Shown piece after piece: positions 49,680 to 57,575 of a DNA stretch of 64,000 nucleotides. Position 1 is the first letter of the stretch. Each line of letters begins with the position of its first letter. Both the position numbers and the translations under genes were made by a program. The notes under the pieces are model-generated. The model did not search any database. It saw nothing but the letters and a program-made list of their open reading frames with translations, and was not told the origin of the DNA. This DNA is from Nocardioides sp. JS614 (GTDB lineage Bacteria > Actinomycetota > Actinomycetes > Propionibacteriales > Nocardioidaceae): positions 2,232,001-2,296,000 of the forward strand of contig NC_008699.1 in NCBI RefSeq assembly GCF_000015265.1, written 5' to 3'.

Positions 49680-49712
49680 CCAACCTTGCGTGGGAAGGTG
49701 GTCTTACGACCA
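49680..49712. promoter_or_regulatory. Hairpin plus FadR-like operator between hcmA and the GntR gene
   Basis: CCAACCTT and AAGGTGG can pair around 7 nt (49680-49701), a possible weak terminator of the hcm operon. Overlapping it, TGGTC-TTAC-GACCA (49699-49712) is a perfect 5-bp inverted repeat resembling operators of GntR/FadR proteins, 22 bp before the GntR start. Confidence 0.5.
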
Positions 49713-49733
49713 TGCGTTCAGGAAGGGGATGCG

Positions 49734-50474
49734 ATGGACCCAGCTGAGGCTCATTGGACCCCGATTCGAGTACCACGCAGCCACGAACTAGTTCTCGCAC
49801 AGATAGAAGACCAGATCGTGCACGGCAGGCTACGGCCCGGGGACCGACTCCCTCCCGAACGTGACCTGGCCAAGAGCCTAAGCGTCAGTCGCGGCGCGGT
49901 CCGCGAAGCGATAAGAGTTCTGGAATCTTTGGGGGTTATTCGTGCATCGCCCGGCTCAGGCGCAAAGGCCGGGTCCCTTGTCGTTGCCGAAGACACAGCC
50001 GCGATGTCGACCGTCTTCCGCCTTCACCTTGCGCTCGCTTCCTTCTCCCAACGTGAGGTCATGGAGGTGCGGGTGCAGCTCGAACGCTGGAGCGCCCACG
50101 AGGCCGCCCAAGCTGCTGGCCGCGGAAACCTTGAGGACCTCGACCGCTTGCTTGAGGCAATGAAGTCTCCCGAAATCGAAAGCGCGCGCTTCAACGCCAT
50201 CGACGCCGCGTTCCACCTGGGCCTGGCCGAGGCTGCTGACAACCGGCTCCTTGCGACCCTCATGAGCGCCATTCGCGACGCCGTGCAACGAGAGATGGCC
50301 GCCGCATTCGCTGACCTGGCCAACGCGCCGGCCGTCATGAGCCAACTCGCTTCGGAGCATGCGGCGATCCTCGAGGCAGTTCGCGGCGGCAAGGCCGAGG
50401 AAGCTGCGGACCTGGTTCAAGCACACATCGAGGGGTTCTACGGATACCTCGACGTCGACCGACGCCGCACCTAA
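49734..50474 (+). CDS. GntR/FadR-family transcriptional regulator
   Basis: A 246-residue regulator. The winged-helix domain (residues about 10-80) contains GRLRPGDRLPPERDLAKSL and SRGAVREAIRVLESLGVI. The all-helical FCD domain (about 95-235) contains the metal-site type residues in DAAFHLGLAEAADN and LASEHAAILEAV. It follows hcmA in the same direction with a FadR-like palindrome before it, so control of the mutase operon by an acyl-CoA or hydroxy acid is likely. The ATG at 49734 has a GGAAGGGG site. Confidence 0.87.
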   Translation: MDPAEAHWTPIRVPRSHELVLAQIEDQIVHGRLRPGDRLPPERDLAKSLSVSRGAVREAIRVLESLGVIRASPGSGAKAGSLVVAEDTAAMSTVFRLHLALASFSQREVMEVRVQLERWSAHEAAQAAGRGNLEDLDRLLEAMKSPEIESARFNAIDAAFHLGLAEAADNRLLATLMSAIRDAVQREMAAAFADLANAPAVMSQLASEHAAILEAVRGGKAEEAADLVQAHIEGFYGYLDVDRRRT

Positions 50475-50541
50475 GTCGATCACACGACCCAACGCGTCAG
50501 CTGTAGCCGACGGGGTGCCTGTGGGCGCGGGTTCTGCGCTG

Positions 50542-51318
50542 TTAGCTCCAGGTTCTCCCACCGAGAGCGGTGGCCAAGCCAGCAGCAGCCTGCGTGACGG
50601 CCCGGATGCTTCGCTGAACAGCAGGTGCGTCCAACGGACCGGAGACTGACAACGCCAGGCTGGCGTTCCCGGCGGCATCAACGACCGGCGCCGCCACGCA
50701 CAACACCCCGAGAGCGTGCTCCTCGCGATCCAAGGCGTATCCGTCTTCTGCGACCTGAGCGAGCTGTCGAGAGAGACCTGCAGGGGAGGTGATCGTGTAC
50801 CGAGTACGTGGAGGCAATCCACGGGCGATGACCGCTTCCTTGGCCTCTGCCGAGCTGTAGGCGAGCATCGCTTTCCCAAGCCCAGTGCAATGCATCGGCT
50901 TCCTGGTCCCGGGTCTGGTGTTGACGACGTTGCGGTGCGGCCCGCTGATCTTCTCCAAGTAGAGAACCTCTCCGCCATGCTGGACACCCAAATGGATTGA
51001 GTGTCCGACGCGCTGGTGGAGGTCCTCCAGGAACGGCATTGCAACCTCGCGGAGACGCTGCTGCCGACCGACCGACGCTCCGAGCTCGAAAAGTCTGATA
51101 CCCGGGCGATAGTGCTGACCAACTCGCTCTACGGCGCCCTGGGCGATGAGTTGCTGCAGCAACCGGTGCACCGTCGGCTTCGGAAGCGAAGTTCGCTCAC
51201 TGATTTGACCCAGTGCGGTGGGCTCGCCTGCCATGTCAAGTGCTCCCAGCACCTGAAACACGCGCTCTACCACCGACGTAGAATCATCGGCGGCTCGAAC
51301 AGTCGAAACCTCACTCAT
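50542..51318 (-). CDS. IclR-family transcriptional regulator
   Basis: A 258-residue regulator. The winged-helix domain is at residues 10-75 (SVVERVFQVLGALDMAGEP, RTSLPKPTVHRLLQQLIAQG), and the effector domain is at 90-250 (VGHSIHLGVQHGGEVLYLEK, MHCTGLGKAMLAYS, LGVLCVAAPVVDAAG). Its gene lies 91 bp downstream of the ferredoxin reductase at the end of the Rieske operon. IclR proteins often govern aromatic catabolism, so it may activate or repress this operon in addition to the MarR protein. Confidence 0.9.
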   Translation of the reverse strand: MSEVSTVRAADDSTSVVERVFQVLGALDMAGEPTALGQISERTSLPKPTVHRLLQQLIAQGAVERVGQHYRPGIRLFELGASVGRQQRLREVAMPFLEDLHQRVGHSIHLGVQHGGEVLYLEKISGPHRNVVNTRPGTRKPMHCTGLGKAMLAYSSAEAKEAVIARGLPPRTRYTITSPAGLSRQLAQVAEDGYALDREEHALGVLCVAAPVVDAAGNASLALSVSGPLDAPAVQRSIRAVTQAAAGLATALGGRTWS

Positions 51319-51409
51319 GACCCTCTCCTCTCAGCGTCGCTGCTCGTCGGCACGGCGGGTGACCAGACAGCCCTCTTCTCGAGAACGCACCGCCCGTCAC
51401 CAAGCATCG

Positions 51410-52615
51410 TCAGACCCCTAGGTCCTTGGCCGCCGCCCGCCAGAGTTCGCGAGCAACAGGTCCGTCGCTGAGGACCTGCTTCGCAAGTGCGATTACATCG
51501 GGGCGTGCGTATGCAGCAACCGCCGCAACAGCGCCACCAGTCAGGTAAGCGGCTGTGAAGCTCGTCTCGTCGGTCTGGACGACCGCCTCATTCCATCCAC
51601 GTGTGTATCCGACGTACTCCAACGTGTCGCCGTACTGGTCGGACCACACGTAGGGGAGGTGGTTGTACTCTGTCGACCCGCCGAGAATGTTCCGTGCAGC
51701 GACGACAGCCTGCGCTTGGGCGTTGGTTTCGTGCTCCAGCCGAATCGAGCCGTACTGCGGGTGAGTCCATCGCACGGCGTCACCTGCAGCAAACACCCCA
51801 GGCCTGCTCGTCTCGCATCGTTCATTGACGAGGATTCCGTCGCCGATCTCCACACCGGATCCCGAGAGCCACTCGACATCGGGGACCACTCCGATCCCAA
51901 CGACGACCGTGCTGGCTGGCAACCTCGTCCCATCGTCGAGGCGAACGCTGCCGACCCGGTCTTCGCCGTCCATGTGTACGACGGTCCGACCTGTCACAAA
52001 CTTGACGCCACGCCGTTCGTGGAAGGACCGAACCCATGCTCCGACCTCTGCCCCTAAGGAGATCCCGAGTGGCTCGGAGCCCGCCTCGACGACGGTGACG
52101 TCGACCTGGAGTCCCGCCATGACCGCTGCCAACTCGCAACCCACGTAGCCCGCGCCGACGACCACGACAGGACCGCCGCCATGGACGGCGTCCCACAGGC
52201 CTTTCGCGTCCGGAATCGACCTCAGGTAATGAACACCTCTGAGATCGGAGCCGGGCACTTGTAGTCGGCGCACTCGGCAACCGGTGGCAATCAACAGCCT
52301 TGAGAATGCGATCTTCTCGCCCTGATTCGTGATCAAGACATCGCTGTCCGGCAACAACCCTTCGACCCGTGTTCCGAGAGCCAGTTGAACTCCCTTGGAT
52401 GCGTAGAACTCTTCATCTCTGAAGAACAGCTCCTCTCGAACCGGATCGTCCCAAGTCGACTCCTTGGACAGCGGAGGCCGCTGGTACGGACGGTGATCTT
52501 CGTCCGACACCAAGACGACGCGAGTGCCGCGGCCTCGCATCGCGAGGAACTCCGCAGCGCGACCACCTGCCATGCCGCCGCCGAGGACGACCACCGGATC
52601 CTCGGTCTCGACCAT
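51410..52615 (-). CDS. FAD-dependent ferredoxin reductase of a Rieske oxygenase system
   Basis: A 401-residue flavoprotein that moves electrons from NADH to the Rieske ferredoxin. FAD fold is VVVLGGGMAGGRAAEFLAMR, followed by the typical HRPYQRPPLSKE; the NADH fold is VVVVGAGYVGCELAAVMAGL and the second FAD motif is GVFAAGDAVRW. A C-terminal reductase domain holds VWSDQYGDTLEYVGY. This is the BphA4/HcaD architecture. The ATG at 52615 overlaps the ferredoxin stop by one base (TGATG). Confidence 0.9.
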   Translation of the reverse strand: MVETEDPVVVLGGGMAGGRAAEFLAMRGRGTRVVLVSDEDHRPYQRPPLSKESTWDDPVREELFFRDEEFYASKGVQLALGTRVEGLLPDSDVLITNQGEKIAFSRLLIATGCRVRRLQVPGSDLRGVHYLRSIPDAKGLWDAVHGGGPVVVVGAGYVGCELAAVMAGLQVDVTVVEAGSEPLGISLGAEVGAWVRSFHERRGVKFVTGRTVVHMDGEDRVGSVRLDDGTRLPASTVVVGIGVVPDVEWLSGSGVEIGDGILVNERCETSRPGVFAAGDAVRWTHPQYGSIRLEHETNAQAQAVVAARNILGGSTEYNHLPYVWSDQYGDTLEYVGYTRGWNEAVVQTDETSFTAAYLTGGAVAAVAAYARPDVIALAKQVLSDGPVARELWRAAAKDLGV

Positions 52616-52965
52616 CACGAGGCCCGCACTGACGCCGTCGCCGGATCCGGGGCACCTTCGACGAGGAAGATGTCCCCATCCTCGACCTCGACCCGGTACA
52701 CAGGGACGGGCTCGGTCGCAGGCTCGTGCGTGGCTTGTCCAGTGCGAAGGTCGAACCGGCCATCGTGGAGCGGACATCCGATCTCACAACTAGATTCGAA
52801 CAGTTGCCCCATGTCGAGCCAGCCCTCTGCATGCGAACAGAGGTTGTTGATGGCGTAGACCTTGTCCTTGATTCTGACGAGCAGCACTTCCTCGCCATCC
52901 AGGTCTACAACCGTGGTCTGCCCTGGGGTTAGGTCAGAGATGTGCGCCACGAGGTTGCGGGCCAT
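52615..52965 (-). CDS. Rieske-type [2Fe-2S] ferredoxin
   Basis: A 116-residue soluble electron carrier. The cluster ligands are in NLCSHAEGWL (Cys-x-His) and EIGCPLHDGRFD (Cys-x2-His), as in BphF-type ferredoxins. The spacer between the two ligand pairs is 16 residues. It sits between the diol dehydrogenase and the reductase, completing a three-component oxygenase. Confidence 0.92.
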   Translation of the reverse strand: MARNLVAHISDLTPGQTTVVDLDGEEVLLVRIKDKVYAINNLCSHAEGWLDMGQLFESSCEIGCPLHDGRFDLRTGQATHEPATEPVPVYRVEVEDGDIFLVEGAPDPATASVRAS

Positions 52966-53019
52966 GAGTCCTCCGCTTTGAGTCGTTGAGATGGGATTGG
53001 TGCAGGCGATCGACTGCTT

Positions 53020-53844
53020 TCAGAGCATCGAGGACCCACCGTTGACGCTCAGAACCTGGCCGGTAATGAACGACGCGTCGTCAGAGGCAAGGAATGCGAT
53101 CGCAGCCGCCTGCTCCTCGGGGTAGGCCGGGCGACCCAAGGGAATCGAATCGAGCATCATTTCGTTGATTCGCGCGATGTGCGCGAGCTCTTCGGGGCTT
53201 CGCTTACGGTCGACTCGGCGCTCTAGCCGGCCGTCGGTGCGTCCGGTCGCCGCAGGCGCGACACAATTGCAGAGGATGCCCTTGTCGGCCGTCTCGCGAG
53301 CGATGCTCGTCGTGAGCGCGTGGACAGCTCCCTTGGCCATGTTGTACGGCGCCCGATCCCACAACCCGTTTCGGACGGACTCCGCGCCGACGTTCACGAT
53401 CCGGCCCTGCCCCTGTTCAATCATGGTCGGCAGCACGGCCCGGCAACACCAAACAGTCGGAAGGATGCTGCGGTTCATCTCCGCTAGGATCTCCTCGTCG
53501 CTCCAGTCCCACAGCGGCTTGAGCGCTGTTGCACCGCCGATGTTGTTCACGAGGACATCGACCTGGCCGTATCGCTCGAGACAGGTTGAGATCAACTTCT
53601 CCGCTGTCGCGTACTGCATAAGGTCGCCGGTGAAGGCTGACGACGTGGTGATCTCGGAGGTCTCTTGGATCACCTGGTCCAGCGTTTCGGCATTGAGGTC
53701 GGCGAGCAGGAGCTGGGCGCCTTCGGTCGCCATGCGCCTGGCGGCTGCCCGTCCGATCCCGCGCCCGGCACCGGTGATGATGACGGTTTTGCCGCGCAGT
53801 CGATTGCCGGCCCGAACATCTAGGTCGGCGTCTTCAGGCCTCAT
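53020..53844 (-). CDS. Short-chain dehydrogenase, probable cis-dihydrodiol dehydrogenase
   Basis: A 274-residue SDR. The NAD-binding motif is TGAGRGIGRAAARRMATEGA (residues about 25-44), the structural NNIGG follows, and the catalytic Ser-Tyr-Lys is in GAESVRNG and APYNMAKGAVHAL. The end PEEQAAAIAFLASDDASFIT is typical of classical SDRs. Located between the Rieske oxygenase (4-bp overlap) and its ferredoxin, it should re-aromatise the cis-diol to a catechol, like BenD or CmtB. Its end leaves 54 bp to the ferredoxin gene. Confidence 0.85.
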   Translation of the reverse strand: MRPEDADLDVRAGNRLRGKTVIITGAGRGIGRAAARRMATEGAQLLLADLNAETLDQVIQETSEITTSSAFTGDLMQYATAEKLISTCLERYGQVDVLVNNIGGATALKPLWDWSDEEILAEMNRSILPTVWCCRAVLPTMIEQGQGRIVNVGAESVRNGLWDRAPYNMAKGAVHALTTSIARETADKGILCNCVAPAATGRTDGRLERRVDRKRSPEELAHIARINEMMLDSIPLGRPAYPEEQAAAIAFLASDDASFITGQVLSVNGGSSML

Positions 53845-55193
53845 TTGCTGTCCTCCTTGGCCGACGTGGCGCCTGCAGCATCAGGCCACTCGGTGTCGTG
53901 ACCGTCCTTGAGGTGGAAGTCGCGTGCGTTTTCGAGAATGAGCTTGCGCAGGGTGAGCGGGAAGACATCGGTGGCCGAGAACGTCTCCGGGGTGTCGTAG
54001 GCCTGATGGCGCACGACCTTCTCGTCCTGGCCGGAGAAGTTGTAGTTCATCATCCAGTTCTGGAAGACCTCGAAGTACACGTGGTCCCAGATTCGCTTGG
54101 TCCGGGTCAGCGGCATCGTGGCGTGGAAGTAGAACACTCGAGACGTTTCGGCATCAATCGGAACGGTGATGCGGGAGTAGATGTGATCGGAGTACGAGAC
54201 CTGGAATGTGCACGGAAGGTGTGCATCCTTCCACTCAGGGTCGATCTCAAGTGGGTCGCGCTTAAAGGGCGTGGGCATGACCTTCTTCGTCGCGCCGTAG
54301 ACCTTGTGCCACGCGACCCGCCGATCACTCTTCGGCCACTGGGCTCCGCCGAGGCCGGGGTAGGAGTCCTGCAGGCCTGCCTCCGGGGCAGGGGGCCAGG
54401 TCTTAACCTCGGTCGCTGTCGCCTTCTCGGCGGCGTGCTTGGCGCCGGTCCCGACGAAAGCGTCGGCGAACCCCAGGGCGCCAGGCGGGTACATGAGTGC
54501 GCGTCCGTTGACGACGCGCGGACGGGGCCGACGGGGGCCCATCTTGCTGGCGATCAAGAGGTTCGCTGCATCCATCATCATGAGGTGCACGGAGTTCCGG
54601 TGCACGTAAAAGACGTGCGAGTCGAGAAGGTTCTCGAAGGCCGGCCGCCAGTTGCAGTTCCAACTGGTCACGCTGACCTGGATGAGAAATTCGTCGTTGA
54701 AGAACTGCGGCGGCACATCCTCTTCAATCGGCGCTGGGTCGCTCTCGCCCATCCATGCGAAGACGATGCCCTTGTGGGTCTGGGTCGGGTACGAACGGAC
54801 CCGGGCGTCAGGCATTCCGGGGATGCGCGACTCGGGGCCTTCGCCCAGTACCGCCACACACGCGCCGGTCTCGTCGAAGGTCCAACCGTGGTAGGGACAC
54901 GTGATCGTGCCCGCGAAGTGGCACTTGCCGTGCGCGAGGCTGGCTCCGCGGTGTGGGCACGTACTGCTGGTGGCCACCACGTTCCCGTCCTTGCCACGAA
55001 AGAACGAGAGGTCCTGCCCAAGCATCTTGACCGTGGTCGGCTTGCCGGACTTGACCTTCTTTGCCTCGATCGCGGGGTACCAGTACTCCTTAAGTCCCAT
55101 CTCCGGAATTCGCTCGCGCAGTGCTGAGGGGTGAAGAGAGTTGGTGTTCTCGTCCTCCGCGGCTGCGGGCCGCGCTCCTGCGCTACCTGCCAT
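53841..55193 (-). CDS. Rieske non-heme iron oxygenase, alpha subunit
   Basis: A 450-residue ring-hydroxylating oxygenase. The Rieske cluster ligands are in STCPHRGASL and ITCPYHGWTFD (residues about 82-107). The mononuclear iron site is FENLLDSHVFYVHRNSVH (near 190-205), giving the His pair and the bridging Asp. No small beta-subunit gene accompanies it, so it is likely an alpha-only, phthalate/DdmC-like oxygenase. The ATG at 55193 has AAGGGA upstream; the gene overlaps the aldolase gene by 11 bp and the dehydrogenase by 4 bp. Because a diol dehydrogenase is coupled, dioxygenation of an aromatic acid is more likely than demethylation. The substrate is unknown. Confidence 0.87.
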   Translation of the reverse strand: MAGSAGARPAAAEDENTNSLHPSALRERIPEMGLKEYWYPAIEAKKVKSGKPTTVKMLGQDLSFFRGKDGNVVATSSTCPHRGASLAHGKCHFAGTITCPYHGWTFDETGACVAVLGEGPESRIPGMPDARVRSYPTQTHKGIVFAWMGESDPAPIEEDVPPQFFNDEFLIQVSVTSWNCNWRPAFENLLDSHVFYVHRNSVHLMMMDAANLLIASKMGPRRPRPRVVNGRALMYPPGALGFADAFVGTGAKHAAEKATATEVKTWPPAPEAGLQDSYPGLGGAQWPKSDRRVAWHKVYGATKKVMPTPFKRDPLEIDPEWKDAHLPCTFQVSYSDHIYSRITVPIDAETSRVFYFHATMPLTRTKRIWDHVYFEVFQNWMMNYNFSGQDEKVVRHQAYDTPETFSATDVFPLTLRKLILENARDFHLKDGHDTEWPDAAGATSAKEDSK

Positions 55194-55923
55194 TGTTCTG
55201 TCCCTTCTGATGGGCACCGACGTCTTGCCGGGTGCAGTAGTAGGCCCAAGCCCGGTCGATCTGACGGGACTTATCGGGGATATCGGCGAAGGCTGCGATC
55301 TCGTCGCCGATGAGTGACATGGGGGTTCCAAGCGCGCTGGCTTGCAGCACTGCTCGGGCCGTGCCTTCCAGCCAGACGGCGCGCACGAGCGCTTCACGGA
55401 CTGTCGTTCCGGTGCTCACGGCTCCGTTACCCCGGAGGATGACGGCTGTGCCGGCTGCCAACGTGCCAGCTAGTCGCGCGCCGGCTTCAGGGGTGCGAAT
55501 GAGCCGAGGGTCTGCGTGAACTGGAACGTGTGCGCCAAGGTAGGCGCCATAGCCGACGGTCGGGTGAACCGCGTCTACGACGGTGGAGAGCGCAAGTGTC
55601 CACGGCCCGTGGAACCGAAGGACAGCGTTTACGTCAGGGCGTGCGTCGTAGATCTGCTCGTGGATGTGTCGCTCAGGGGGAAGCTGCGCCAACTGGTCGT
55701 CACTAGGCTCAGCCGGTCGGTAGTGGATGAACTCGGTCGCCTCGCGAATCAGACCTGGGGCGGTGCGCGGTGTGATGAGCAGGTACTCCGGAGCAGTCGA
55801 CCGGGATGAAATATGGCCGAAGCCTTCGGTCAGCCCCAAGTTGTCGCTAAGTCGGCACGCGCTCAAGAGGTCATCTAGGACGTCCGCGTTGATGGCCGTC
55901 GTGGTCGCTTCTCGGGTGTTCAT
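55183..55923 (-). CDS. Class II aldolase/adducin-family protein, possible CmtD-like decarboxylase
   Basis: A 246-residue protein with the class II aldolase fold: NLGLTEGFGHISSRS, PSDDQLAQLPPERHIHEQIY, AVLRFHGPWTLALSTV and the third metal His region YLGAHVPVH. The usual HxH metal pair is reduced to one His (RFH), which may change chemistry. In the p-cumate pathway a member of this family (CmtD) decarboxylates the ring-cleavage product of a dihydroxybenzoate. The combination here with Rieske, SDR, extradiol and hydrolase genes makes that role attractive. An aldolase acting on the final hydroxy-keto acid is the alternative. Confidence 0.7.
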   Translation of the reverse strand: MNTREATTTAINADVLDDLLSACRLSDNLGLTEGFGHISSRSTAPEYLLITPRTAPGLIREATEFIHYRPAEPSDDQLAQLPPERHIHEQIYDARPDVNAVLRFHGPWTLALSTVVDAVHPTVGYGAYLGAHVPVHADPRLIRTPEAGARLAGTLAAGTAVILRGNGAVSTGTTVREALVRAVWLEGTARAVLQASALGTPMSLIGDEIAAFADIPDKSRQIDRAWAYYCTRQDVGAHQKGQNNGR

Positions 55924-56216
55924 GTCCGCTTGCCGCCAAAGTCCTCAGCGTGGACGCTCGCGAGGATCTCGAACGCGTCCAGCCAAGCGTCCAGGAGCTC
56001 CCGGCTCTCACATAGACGGTCATCGCGCTGGACGGCTTCTGCTACCTGCTCAAGGCGGCCGTAGGAGGCTCGATCGAGCAGACCGCCGTCGCGCAAATCA
56101 CTGTAGTTGTAGCCGCTGGCCACGGCCCGGTGAACGATCGGGTCGCCTTGTCGCCGCCAGAGAATGAGTCCGTCCACCTGCTGATCGATCTCGCCGGCGT
56201 CGTCGACGTGGGTCAT
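55920..56216 (-). CDS. Small protein of unknown function, first gene of the Rieske operon
   Basis: A 98-residue acidic, mainly helical protein with no recognised family. It contains VDGLILWRRQGDPIVHRAVA, YNYSDLRDGGLLDRASYGRL and SRELLDAWLDAFEILASVHA. It overlaps the aldolase gene by 4 bp, which argues for a real gene. The operator GTTATG-AAC-TACAAC lies just upstream. It may be an accessory subunit of one of the operon enzymes. Likeness to the small LigA chain of LigAB dioxygenases was considered and not supported. Confidence 0.6.
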   Translation of the reverse strand: MTHVDDAGEIDQQVDGLILWRRQGDPIVHRAVASGYNYSDLRDGGLLDRASYGRLEQVAEAVQRDDRLCESRELLDAWLDAFEILASVHAEDFGGKRT

Positions 56217-56236
56217 ATGGACCCTCCTCGCAGAAA

Positions 56237-56251
56237 GTTATGAACTACAAC
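56237..56251. promoter_or_regulatory. Operator copy 1, Rieske operon promoter
   Basis: GTTATG-AAC-TACAAC lies 21 bp before the first gene of the Rieske operon and matches 13 of 15 bases of the palindrome at 59615-59629. It is the likely site of the MarR regulator encoded at 59.8 kb. Confidence 0.6.
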
Positions 56252-56309
56252 TAGTTTGGAACGGAAACGTGACGAAGTCAACACAACTGGGAATCCGACT
56301 CTGGCCCCG

Positions 56310-57338
56310 TCAGCGGGTTGCGGTGCCCTCGGTGTAGTCCGAGTCGTGCGACTTCACCCAGGACATCAGCTTCCGCATCTCGCTGCCGGTCTGCTCGATC
56401 GGGTGCGACTCACCCTTCTTGCGGAACTCGGTGAACTCCGGCGAGCCGTTGTCCATGTCGCCGATGAAGCGCTCGGCGAACGAGCCGTTCTTGATATCGG
56501 CGAGGACCGCCTCCATGTTCTTCTTCACGTCGGGCGTGATCACCCGCGGGCCCGAGAGGTAGTCACCAAACTCCGCCGTGTCCGAACACGACCAGCGCTG
56601 CTTGGCGATGCCGCCCTCGTACATCAGGTCGACGATCAGCTTCAGCTCGTGGAGGCACTCGAAGTAGGCGACCTCGGGCTGGTAGCCGGCCTCGGTGAGG
56701 ACCTCGAAGCCGTACATGACCAGCTGCGAGGCACCGCCGCAGAGCACGGCCTGCTCGCCGAACAGGTCGGTCTCGGTCTCCTCGGTGAAGGTCGTCCTGA
56801 TGCCGCCGGCACGCAGGCCGCCGATCGCCTTCGCGTACGACAGCGCGAGGTTCCACGCCTTGCCGGACTCGTCCTTCTCGACGGCCACGAGGACCGGGAC
56901 GCCGCGGCCGTCGACGTACTCGCGACGCACCAGGTGGCCCGGGCCCTTCGGCGCGACCATGAACACGTCCACGCCGTCGGGCGGGGTGATGTAGCCGAAC
57001 CGGATGTTGAAGCCGTGGCCGAAGACCAGGGTGTCGCCCGGGGTCAGGGCGGGCTCGATCTCCTCGGCGTAGAGCTTCCGCTGGTGCTGGTCGGGCGCGA
57101 GGATGACGATGACGTCGGCCTCCTCGGCCGCCTCGGCCGGCGTGACCACACGCAGGCCCTCCGCCTCGGCCTTCGCCCGGCTCTTCGAGCCCGGCTGCAG
57201 GCCGACGCGGACGTCGACGCCCGAGTCGCGCAGCGACAGCGCATGGGCGTGGCCCTGGCTGCCGTAACCGATGACCGCCACGTTCTTGCCCTGGATCAGG
57301 GACAGGTCGGCGTCGTCGTCGTAGAACATCTCAGCCAC
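56310..57338 (-). CDS. ilvC: Ketol-acid reductoisomerase, class I
   Basis: A 342-residue enzyme of valine, leucine and isoleucine synthesis that isomerises and reduces 2-acetolactate. NADPH motif GYGSQGHAHALSLRDSGV and PGSKSRAKAEAEG are followed by VFMVAPKGPGHLVRREYVDG, GGIRTTFTEETETDLFGEQA with the Mg-binding Asp/Glu and CLHELKLIVDLMYEGGI. The GTG at 57338 has AGGAG at a good distance. ilvB and ilvN, the usual upstream partners, are absent; instead, catabolic genes flank it on both sides. Its GC and codon use look like the first half of the window. It is either the host copy around which the island inserted or a second copy. Confidence 0.95.
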   Translation of the reverse strand: MAEMFYDDDADLSLIQGKNVAVIGYGSQGHAHALSLRDSGVDVRVGLQPGSKSRAKAEAEGLRVVTPAEAAEEADVIVILAPDQHQRKLYAEEIEPALTPGDTLVFGHGFNIRFGYITPPDGVDVFMVAPKGPGHLVRREYVDGRGVPVLVAVEKDESGKAWNLALSYAKAIGGLRAGGIRTTFTEETETDLFGEQAVLCGGASQLVMYGFEVLTEAGYQPEVAYFECLHELKLIVDLMYEGGIAKQRWSCSDTAEFGDYLSGPRVITPDVKKNMEAVLADIKNGSFAERFIGDMDNGSPEFTEFRKKGESHPIEQTGSEMRKLMSWVKSHDSDYTEGTATR

Positions 57339-57379
57339 GGGGGCTCCTAGTCTTCTTCGGTGATTGTGTAGACGTCAGT

Positions 57380-57394
57380 CCCGGATGTTCCGGG
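57380..57394 (-). promoter_or_regulatory. Small hairpin in the ilvC leader
   Basis: CCCGGA-TGT-TCCGGG is a perfect 6-bp stem with a 3-nt loop, 42-56 nt upstream of the ilvC start. It could be the end of an upstream transcript or part of a leader control. No leader peptide rich in branched amino acids was recognised. Confidence 0.3.
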
Positions 57395-57575
57395 TGACTA
57401 CGGGCATGACCTGGGCTTACGGTGAGCGCTGCCCTGACGCGAGCGTGGGACCCTCAAGTCCGGTGCGCCAACGATCGCTTCGGCCCTGGCTCACACTTGC
57501 CTGGGGGACCGACGTCGACTGAGGGCGCATAATGTGCCGCTGGCCTCCGGCCGGATCAGAATTCGACGCCTTAGC

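Noticed and set aside
55920..56216. LigA-like small subunit of a LigAB dioxygenase
   Set aside because: The sequence lacks LigA features and lies in the Rieske operon, not beside the LigB-type gene.
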